In this document: piece by piece, positions 13,754-19,372 of the stretch
How positions within the stretch are numbered: position 1 is the first letter of the stretch
Layout of the letters: the number at the start of each line of letters is the position of its first letter
From: an uncultured Bacteroides sp.
GTDB taxonomy: Bacteria; Bacteroidota; Bacteroidia; Bacteroidales; Bacteroidaceae
Length of the DNA: 19,372 nt
NCBI RefSeq assembly: GCF_910585845.1
Contig: NZ_CAJUHF010000057.1
Span: 1 to 19,372 of the forward strand
Reading direction: 5' to 3'
The notes under the pieces: model-generated
What the model was told of the DNA's origin: nothing
What the model saw: the letters and a program-made list of their open reading frames with translations, nothing else
The model's database searches: none
Translations under genes and position numbers: made by a program

Positions 13754-14764
13754 TCACCCAAAGCAAATCCCCATTCTCCGCCCCTGCACTACGAGGTCAT
13801 TGTCTTCGGTCACCAGTTTCAGTTTGCCTGCCACCTCTTCCAGAGGAGCGGAAGAGATTTCATTTCCCTTCAACGTAATCATCCTGCCGAACTGCCCGTT
13901 GGCAATCAATTCGGTGGCATGGCCGCCCATGCGGGTGGAAAGGTTACGGTCGAAAGGTGTAGGCGAACCACCGCGCTGGATATAACCAAGCACAGTCTCA
14001 CGGGTTTCGATGCCAGTCTCGTATTCAATCTCCTGGGCGATGTACTCGGCGGCACGTTTGTGTCCGTCGGTCTGTATGCCCTCGGCAACGACTACGATGG
14101 AATAGGGTTTGCCCTTCTTCAGACGGTTCAGTATCGTTTCACCTATGCTGTGGATGTTATAAGGGATTTCAGGTATCAGAATGACATCTCCCCCACCTGC
14201 CATGCCCGAGTAGAGCGCTATCCAACCGGCTTTGTGCCCCATTACTTCAATCACCATCACACGCTTGTGTGAACTGGCGGTGGAATGCAGGCGGTCGATG
14301 GCATCGGTAGCTATGCTGACAGCTGAATCGAAACCGAAGGAGAAATCCGTTCCCCAAATGTCGTTATCGATGGTTTTGGGCACGGAGACGACATTCAGCC
14401 CCATTGCCGCCATCTTGGCTGCGGTCTTCTGCGTACCATTGCCGCCAATGCAGACGATGCAATCCAATCCCAGTTCGCGGATGTTCTGTTCCATCAGTGC
14501 CGGTTTGTTGACACCGGAGACAACGCCGTTCTTCTTGAAAGGCTTCTCGCGCGAAGTGCCGAGCATCGTTCCGCCCAGATTCAGCAGTCCGGATAAAGAC
14601 TTGTCAGTGAACGATTCCACATCTTTGGTCAGCAGGCCCTGAAAGCCGCTATGAATACCTACCACTTCCATCCCATAATGATTGATTGCCGTCTTGCATA
14701 CCCCGCGAATGGTGGCATTGATGCCCGGACAATCTCCTCCCGAAGTCAAAATACCGATTCTCAT
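13754..14764 (-). CDS. pfkA: 6-phosphofructokinase, group III-like (ATP- or PPi-dependent)
   Basis: This 336-residue enzyme phosphorylates fructose 6-phosphate to the 1,6-bisphosphate. It shows GGDCPG at 9-14, GGTMLGTSR at 64-72, GGNGT at 107-111, PKTIDND at 129-135 with catalytic D133, M-G-H-K-A-G-W around 175-181, the effector/substrate block GGGDV near 190, and IQRGG in the C-terminal half. The cosubstrate signature is mixed: glycine at the E. coli G104 position, as in ATP enzymes, but lysine at the G124 position (P-K-T-I), as in PPi enzymes, and Asn replacing the usual Asp of G-G-D-G. I chose the ATG at 14762-14764; an upstream frame to 14884 adds 40 hydrophobic residues encoded by the AT-rich promoter region, which is an artefact. 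It is divergent from the GH3 gene. Confidence 0.94.
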   Translation of the reverse strand: MRIGILTSGGDCPGINATIRGVCKTAINHYGMEVVGIHSGFQGLLTKDVESFTDKSLSGLLNLGGTMLGTSREKPFKKNGVVSGVNKPALMEQNIRELGLDCIVCIGGNGTQKTAAKMAAMGLNVVSVPKTIDNDIWGTDFSFGFDSAVSIATDAIDRLHSTASSHKRVMVIEVMGHKAGWIALYSGMAGGGDVILIPEIPYNIHSIGETILNRLKKGKPYSIVVVAEGIQTDGHKRAAEYIAQEIEYETGIETRETVLGYIQRGGSPTPFDRNLSTRMGGHATELIANGQFGRMITLKGNEISSAPLEEVAGKLKLVTEDNDLVVQGRRMGICFG

Positions 14765-14798
14765 AACACTTTTGTCTGAATTATTGTTCTTTAGGACG

Positions 14799-14806
14799 TA
14801 AAGGTA
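14799..14806 (-). promoter_or_regulatory. Candidate -7 box of pfkA
   Basis: The minus strand reads TACCTTTA, one base off TAnnTTTG, located 34 nt upstream of the pfkA start. Upstream there is only T-rich sequence in place of a -33 TTTG. The position is plausible but the match is imperfect. Confidence 0.4.
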
Positions 14807-14848
14807 GAAAAAAAAGAGAAAAAAGATAGAGAAGCCGATAAATAAGAT

Positions 14849-14856
14849 TAATTTTG
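14849..14856 (+). promoter_or_regulatory. Candidate -7 box of the GH3-family gene
   Basis: TAATTTTG is a perfect -7 match, 33 nt before the ATG at 14890. No clear -33 TTTG is present. It lies back to back with the pfkA promoter in the same 125-bp intergenic space. Confidence 0.45.
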
Positions 14857-14889
14857 CGCGATAAAAATCTTTTTTTTTAAGCAAGAGAG

Positions 14890-16410
14890 ATGAGTATTAT
14901 CACAGCATTACTGAATAAGGTGTATTTTGCCCCTCGACTGAAAGAAATCAATTTATATGCCTGCCGTGCAGGAGAATTGCAGCATAAAGTGCTGTTGCGC
15001 CTGTTGCGCATGGCGGAGAATACGGAATGGGGCAAGAAATATGACTATAAGAGCATACGTACATACGAGGATTTCAGGAAGCGGCTTCCCATACAAACAT
15101 ACGAAGAGGTGAAACCGTACGTGGAACGTCTGCGTGCCGGAGAACAGAACCTGATCTGGCCGACGGAGATACAGTGGTTTGCCAAGTCTTCGGGTACGAC
15201 CAACGACAAAAGCAAGTTCTTGCCTGTCAGCAAGGAGTCGTTGCACGATACTCACTATCAGGGAGGTAAGGATGCTGTAGCCATCTACTTAGGGCAAAAT
15301 CCTGAAAGCCGGTTTTTCTCCGGCAAAGGGCTGATACTGGGCGGCAGCCACAGCCCGAATCTCAATACCAGGAACGGGCTAGTGGGCGACCTTTCTGCCA
15401 TCCTGATACAAAATGTCAATCCTTTAGTGAATCACATCCGCGTCCCAAGCAAGGAGATTGCGCTCATGGGCGACTTCGAGAGCAAGATGAAAGCTATTGC
15501 CGACAGTACCATTGCACAGAATGTCACCAACCTGTCGGGGGTTCCTTCGTGGATGCTGGTGCTTATCAAACATATTCTGGAGAAGACTGGCAAGCAGTCA
15601 TTGGAAGAGATCTGGCCCAATTTGGAGGTCTTCTTCCACGGAGGTGTCGCCTTCACTCCCTATCGCGAACAATATAAAGATGTGATCCGCTCTTCCAAGA
15701 TGCACTATGTGGAGACATACAACGCTTCCGAAGGATACTTCGGCACACAGAATGATCCGGCCGACCCGTCGCTGTTGCTAATGATCGACTATGGCATCTT
15801 CTATGAATTCATTCCGCTGGAAGATGTGGGCATGGAGAACCCGCGTATTTATTGTTTGGAAGAAGTGGAGACGGAGAAGAATTATGCAATGGTGATCTCC
15901 ACCTCAGCCGGTTTGTGGCGCTACATGATCGGGGATACGGTGAAGTTTACGCAGAAAGCCCCATACAAGTTCGTCATTACCGGACGTACGAAGCATTTCA
16001 TCAATGCCTTTGGCGAAGAGTTGATTGTGGACAATGCCGAGAAGGGATTGGCAAAGGCGTGCGAAGCAACCGGAGCATTGATTACGGACTATTCCGCCGC
16101 ACCCGTGTTCATGGATGCCAAAGCCAAATGCCGCCATCAGTGGCTGATAGAGTTTGCACAGATGCCGGACAGTTTGGAGAGGTTTGCAAAGGTACTGGAC
16201 AACACGCTGAAGGAGGTAAATTCCGACTACGAAGCCAAAAGGCAAAACGACCTTGCATTGCAACCGCTGGAGGTGGTCATCGCACGCAAGAACTTGTTTC
16301 ACGACTGGTTGGCACAGAAAGGAAAGTTGGGCGGGCAGCATAAGATACCACGACTGAGCAACACCAGACAGTATCTGGAGGAAATGTTGGAGTTGAACAG
16401 AGAAGGCTGA
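14890..16410 (+). CDS. GH3 family acyl-adenylating protein (auxin-responsive GH3-like)
   Basis: This 506-residue protein of the GH3 family (PF03321) belongs to the adenylate-forming superfamily. Plant members (for example JAR1 and GH3 enzymes) activate acyl acids with ATP and join them to amino acids. Visible adenylation motifs are F-A-K-S-S-G-T-T-N at 97-105 (phosphate loop), Y-N-A-S-E-G-Y-F-G at 277-285 and Y-M-I-G-D-T-V-K-F at 345-353. These correspond to the SSGTT, TEG and YxxGD blocks that define the family. No signal peptide is seen. The substrates in Bacteroidetes are not known to me; the protein is widely present there but unassigned. It is divergent from pfkA and convergent with mnmA. 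Confidence 0.9.
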   Translation: MSIITALLNKVYFAPRLKEINLYACRAGELQHKVLLRLLRMAENTEWGKKYDYKSIRTYEDFRKRLPIQTYEEVKPYVERLRAGEQNLIWPTEIQWFAKSSGTTNDKSKFLPVSKESLHDTHYQGGKDAVAIYLGQNPESRFFSGKGLILGGSHSPNLNTRNGLVGDLSAILIQNVNPLVNHIRVPSKEIALMGDFESKMKAIADSTIAQNVTNLSGVPSWMLVLIKHILEKTGKQSLEEIWPNLEVFFHGGVAFTPYREQYKDVIRSSKMHYVETYNASEGYFGTQNDPADPSLLLMIDYGIFYEFIPLEDVGMENPRIYCLEEVETEKNYAMVISTSAGLWRYMIGDTVKFTQKAPYKFVITGRTKHFINAFGEELIVDNAEKGLAKACEATGALITDYSAAPVFMDAKAKCRHQWLIEFAQMPDSLERFAKVLDNTLKEVNSDYEAKRQNDLALQPLEVVIARKNLFHDWLAQKGKLGGQHKIPRLSNTRQYLEEMLELNREG

Positions 16411-16426
16411 CCGTAAGAACACAACA

Positions 16427-16453
16427 ATTTTCCCTTTGGAAGAGGGGGAAAAT
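16427..16453. terminator. Possible terminator hairpin between GH3 gene and mnmA
   Basis: ATTTTCCC at 16427-16434 pairs perfectly with GGGAAAAT at 16446-16453 across an 11-nt loop, 17 nt after the GH3 stop in a convergent gap. There is no strong T-tract after the stem on the plus strand, but the A/T ends of the stem would partly serve. On the minus strand it is roughly 100 nt beyond the mnmA stop. Confidence 0.45.
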
Positions 16454-16556
16454 ACAAGAGGATAGAATAGCAATTTAATATCAATTGTTTCGTAAATTTC
16501 ATCTTACATAAACACTTATGCGTTTTTTGGAATCGGTAGTAATAATACCCAATGCA

Positions 16557-17609
16557 TCATACGATGATACCTCCGCCGAGTAACAACCCCTCTTCATCAT
16601 AAAACGCTGCCGCCTGACCGGAAGCTATCGCCTCGAGCGGTTCATGCAGAGCCACATGCAGGCGGTCTCTGCCTACACGGCTGACAGTGCAACGGTTTGC
16701 CTGCTTGCGATAGCGTATCTTGACAATCAAGTCATCTCCCCGAAACAAACGGGATTCGTCGGCGGCACTCCAGTGTTCCAGCTCCATCTCGTTTTTATAC
16801 AGCGACGGGAGTGAGGCAAGCACCACTTCGTTCGTCGCTTTCCTGATCTCCTTCACGAACACAGCGCGGTTCAACTGAATACCCAGTCCCCTACGCTGCC
16901 CTATCGTGTAAAAGGGATAACCTTCGTGCCAACCCAAGAATCTTCCACTTTCATCGAGGAAACGTCCTTTTCCGGGCAGAAGTTTCTGAGGTACTTCACG
17001 ACGCAGAAAAGAGCGGTAGTCCATCGGACAGAAACAGACACCCATGCTATCTTTCTTTGTTGCCGCCCGTTGGAATCCCCTTTCGGCGGCGTATGAACGG
17101 ACTTCACTCTTCGTCAGATCGCCCAGCGGGAGAAGCATGCGCTCCAGTATCTCTTGCTGTAATCCCCACAGGAAGAAGGACTGGTCCTTGTCGCGGTCGG
17201 CTGCGGGAGCAAGATAATAGGAGCCGTCTCGAAAGACCTTTCGCACATAGTGCCCTGTCGCAATCCAATAAATCTCCTTCTCATCGGCAATCTTCGCCAG
17301 CAAAGGCCATTTGAACTCATTGTTGCAAAGCGTGCAGGGCACGGGAGTACGGGCAGAGAGGTATTCGTTGATGAAGTACGTGACTATGCGGTCGCGGAAC
17401 AAGGGGCGGACATCAACCGTGATATGCGGGATATTCAGACGGGAAGCAAGCGTGCGGGCGTCCTCCAGATTCTCCTCAATGCCTTCCGAATCGTAGAAAC
17501 GGAAAGTCACCCCGATTACTTCATAACCGGATTCCTGCAACAGCATGGCAGCCACAGAGCTATCGGTGCCGCCACTCATGCCAAGCAATACACGTCTCTT
17601 CGATTTCAT
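16557..17609 (-). CDS. mnmA: tRNA-specific 2-thiouridylase MnmA
   Basis: This 350-residue enzyme makes 2-thiouridine at the wobble position U34 of tRNAs for Lys, Glu and Gln. It has the PP-loop GMSGGTDSS at 10-18 for ATP adenylation of the uridine, and P-C-T-L-C-N at 91-96, where C95 aligns with the first catalytic cysteine (E. coli C102). C192 in G-V-C-F aligns with the second (E. coli C199). Other marks are the D-K-D-Q-S-F-F-L block at 140-147, GQRRGLG at about 248-254 and a C-terminal beta-barrel. The usual SGGVDSS has Thr in place of Val, a mild change. Bacteroides often carry two mnmA-like genes, so this may be one of a pair. It is divergent from cysS and convergent with the GH3 gene. 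Confidence 0.95.
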   Translation of the reverse strand: MKSKRRVLLGMSGGTDSSVAAMLLQESGYEVIGVTFRFYDSEGIEENLEDARTLASRLNIPHITVDVRPLFRDRIVTYFINEYLSARTPVPCTLCNNEFKWPLLAKIADEKEIYWIATGHYVRKVFRDGSYYLAPAADRDKDQSFFLWGLQQEILERMLLPLGDLTKSEVRSYAAERGFQRAATKKDSMGVCFCPMDYRSFLRREVPQKLLPGKGRFLDESGRFLGWHEGYPFYTIGQRRGLGIQLNRAVFVKEIRKATNEVVLASLPSLYKNEMELEHWSAADESRLFRGDDLIVKIRYRKQANRCTVSRVGRDRLHVALHEPLEAIASGQAAAFYDEEGLLLGGGIIV

Positions 17610-17650
17610 ATCCTTATGATTTATGCAAACCTAAACTGAAAAAGCCGGTA

Positions 17651-17658
17651 CAAAAGTA
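17651..17658 (-). promoter_or_regulatory. Candidate -7 box of mnmA
   Basis: The minus strand reads TACTTTTG, a perfect -7 match, 41 nt upstream of the mnmA start. The expected -33 region (near 17678-17682) lacks TTTG. The inverted-repeat element at 17696-17765 begins just upstream of it. Confidence 0.5.
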
Positions 17659-17695
17659 ATAAAGGAAAAAGAGAATTGCTATACCATCGGCGGAA

Positions 17696-17765
17696 TTAGA
17701 GCCTGTTTAAATTTTGTTCAGCCTTCTTTTGAGTTCCTTTTGAGGAAAATTTAAACAGGCTCTAA
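17696..17765. mobile_element. 70-bp element with perfect 20-bp inverted ends, MITE-like
   Basis: TTAGAGCCTGTTTAAATTTT at 17696-17715 is exactly complementary to AAAATTTAAACAGGCTCTAA at 17746-17765, with a 30-nt non-coding centre. If the flanking TA on each side is a target duplication, the element is GAGCC to GGCTC (17699-17762), 64 bp with 17-bp termini, which fits an IS630/Tc1-type or similar MITE. It lies upstream of both mnmA and cysS, so it is not placed as a terminator for either. Confidence 0.75.
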
Positions 17766-17844
17766 ATACTTCCGATAACAACTTCGTCTCCCGACGATCA
17801 TCAATAAAAAGGATGAAAGGAACCATTATCTTATGAAATTGTTG

Positions 17845-17852
17845 TAACTTTG
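17845..17852 (+). promoter_or_regulatory. Candidate -7 box of cysS
   Basis: TAACTTTG is a perfect -7 match, 30 nt upstream of the cysS ATG at 17883. The -33 region has no clear TTTG. It gives a short A-rich leader. Confidence 0.55.
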
Positions 17853-17882
17853 TGCTCTTAAAAGACTTAAAAATAAAACATT

Positions 17883-19358
17883 ATGGAACATCAACTGACG
17901 ATTTACAACACCTTAGATAGGAGAAAGGAGCTATTCGTGCCTCTGCACGCTCCGCACGTAGGGATGTATGTATGCGGCCCTACCGTCTATGGCGATGCCC
18001 ACTTGGGACATGCACGCCCAGCCATCACCTTCGACCTGCTTTTCCGTTATCTCACTCACCTGGGATACAAAGTGCGCTACGTACGTAACATCACCGATGT
18101 AGGCCATCTGGAACACGATGCAGACGAAGGCGAAGATAAGATTGCCAAGAAAGCCCGTCTGGAACAGATGGAGCCGATGGAGGTCGTGCAATATTACGTG
18201 AACCGCTACCATAAGGCAATGGAAGCCCTCAATGTGCTTCCGCCCAGCATCGAACCACATGCCTCGGGACACATCATCGAGCAGATCCAACTTGTCAAAG
18301 ACATACTGGAAAACGGTTATGCTTACGAAAGCGAAGGCTCCGTCTACTTCGATGTAGAGAAGTATAATAAAGACCATCACTACGGCAAACTCTCCGGCCG
18401 TAACCTGGACGACGTGCTGAACACGACCCGCGAGTTGGACGGACAAGCCGAAAAGCGTAATCCCGCCGACTTCGCCCTTTGGAAACGCGCCCAACCGGAG
18501 CACATCATGCGTTGGCCCTCTCCGTGGAGCGACGGATTCCCCGGATGGCATTGCGAATGTACGGCTATGGGAAAGAAATACCTCGGCGAACAATTCGACA
18601 TACACGGCGGAGGAATGGACCTCATCTTCCCCCACCACGAATGCGAAATCGCCCAATCGGTAGCCTCACAAGGCGATGACATGGTGCACTACTGGATGCA
18701 CAACAACATGATCACCATCAACGGACAGAAGATGGGCAAATCGTACGGTAACTTCATCAACCTCGACGAATTCTTCAGAGGAAGCCACAAACTACTGACA
18801 CAAGCCTACAGCCCGATGACTATCCGCTTCTTCATCCTGCAAGCCCACTACCGTAGCACCGTAGACTTCAGTAACGAAGCCCTACAAGCCGCCGAAAAGG
18901 GTTTGTCACGACTGATGGACGCCGTCAGCGGACTGGAAAGAATCACTCCTTCCGCCACTTCGAGCGTAGACGTCAAAGCACTGCGTACGAACTGCTACGA
19001 GGCTATGAACGACGACCTGAACACACCGATCGTCATTGCCCACCTCTTCGACAGCACCCGGATGATAAACAATATCCTTGCCGGCAACGACACCATCAAT
19101 GCCGAAGACCTGAACGAACTGAAAGAGACCTTCCACCTCTTCTGCTTCGACATTCTGGGACTGAAAGAGGAGAACAATTCGAACGAAGAGCGTGAAGCCG
19201 CCTTCGGTAAAGTGGTAGACATGTTGCTGGAACAACGCATGAAGGCAAAAGCCAACAAAGACTGGGCCACCAGCGATAAAATCCGCAACGAACTTACAGC
19301 TCTCGGTTTCGAAATCAAAGATGGTAAGAACGGTTGTGAGTGGAAGTTGAACAAATAG
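17883..19358 (+). CDS. cysS: Cysteine--tRNA ligase
   Basis: This 491-residue class Ia synthetase charges tRNA-Cys. It shows C-G-P-T-V-Y at 31-36, where C31 is the first zinc ligand. The HIGH-type signature is HLGH at 40-43. Further zinc-site residues are W-H-C-E-C and H-H-E-C-E-I in the middle of the protein. The KMSKS-type loop reads KMGKS at 283-287. The C-terminal half is the anticodon-binding helical domain, ending at DGKNGCEWKLNK. Length is normal (E. coli 461, Bacteroides about 490). It is divergent from mnmA and has a -7 box 30 nt upstream. The Ser-to-Gly change in KMSKS is at a tolerated position. The gene is complete within the window. Confidence 0.98.
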   Translation: MEHQLTIYNTLDRRKELFVPLHAPHVGMYVCGPTVYGDAHLGHARPAITFDLLFRYLTHLGYKVRYVRNITDVGHLEHDADEGEDKIAKKARLEQMEPMEVVQYYVNRYHKAMEALNVLPPSIEPHASGHIIEQIQLVKDILENGYAYESEGSVYFDVEKYNKDHHYGKLSGRNLDDVLNTTRELDGQAEKRNPADFALWKRAQPEHIMRWPSPWSDGFPGWHCECTAMGKKYLGEQFDIHGGGMDLIFPHHECEIAQSVASQGDDMVHYWMHNNMITINGQKMGKSYGNFINLDEFFRGSHKLLTQAYSPMTIRFFILQAHYRSTVDFSNEALQAAEKGLSRLMDAVSGLERITPSATSSVDVKALRTNCYEAMNDDLNTPIVIAHLFDSTRMINNILAGNDTINAEDLNELKETFHLFCFDILGLKEENNSNEEREAAFGKVVDMLLEQRMKAKANKDWATSDKIRNELTALGFEIKDGKNGCEWKLNK

Positions 19359-19372
19359 TTCTACCCACCCAC

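Noticed and set aside
14765..14884. 40-residue N-terminal extension of pfkA that looks like a membrane anchor
   Set aside because: It is encoded by the AT-rich divergent promoter region. The canonical PFK start MRIGILTSGGDCPG begins at 14764 and the family has no such anchor.
17696..17765. Intrinsic terminator
   Set aside because: It lies upstream of both divergent neighbours, so no transcript is expected to end there. The perfect long arms fit a MITE better.

Overview
The window is chromosomal DNA from a member of the Bacteroidales, most likely Bacteroides or a close relative. Three lines of evidence point there. Several genes are preceded by the Bacteroides-type promoter (TTTG, about 19-20 nt, then TAnnTTTG), and purine-rich Shine-Dalgarno sites are not evident. 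The gene order acpP-fabF-rnc next to a group III-like phosphofructokinase is familiar from Bacteroides. There is also a multi-copy-type AAA-ATPase/PD-(D/E)XK gene (PF09820 + PF08011). The species cannot be fixed from sequence reading alone. No rRNA, tRNA, CRISPR array or intact insertion sequence was seen.

Left part (1-6067): a surface-glycan cluster, best read as lipooligosaccharide (LOS) core or outer-chain synthesis. On the minus strand, in transcription order, it holds a family 2 glycosyltransferase (5351-6067), a WaaP/Kdo-type lipopolysaccharide kinase (4419-5195), a galactofuranosyl/rhamnosyl-type GT2 (3500-4405), a second GT2 with an NADADE motif (2581-3489), a Core-2/I-branching GT14 enzyme (352-1233) and a GT4 enzyme cut by the window edge (1-351). 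One gene, glf (1460-2572), runs the other way. It makes UDP-galactofuranose, so the glycan probably contains Galf. Promoter-like sites suggest at least four transcription units here.

Middle left (6068-8376): a 746-bp gene-free stretch with a hairpin, five tandem copies of a 22-bp unit and a small CAGTAG palindrome, followed by the AAA-ATPase/nuclease-fold gene.

Middle (8429-12632): housekeeping genes. These are pdxB (pyridoxal phosphate synthesis), a convergent purN (purine synthesis), then acpP, fabF and rnc in one tight plus-strand operon driven by a promoter that abuts the purN upstream region.

Right (12633-19372): two small membrane proteins of unknown function, a 230-bp imperfect palindrome that looks like nested MITE-type DNA, a minus-strand phosphofructokinase with a mixed ATP/PPi signature, a divergent GH3-family acyl-adenylating enzyme, a minus-strand mnmA (tRNA 2-thiolation) and a divergent cysS. 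A 70-bp element with perfect 20-bp inverted ends lies between mnmA and cysS. I found no clear new multi-gene system. The most checkable oddities are the two palindromic elements, the 22-bp repeat array, the phosphofructokinase cosubstrate signature, the unassigned GH3 enzyme and the inverted glf.
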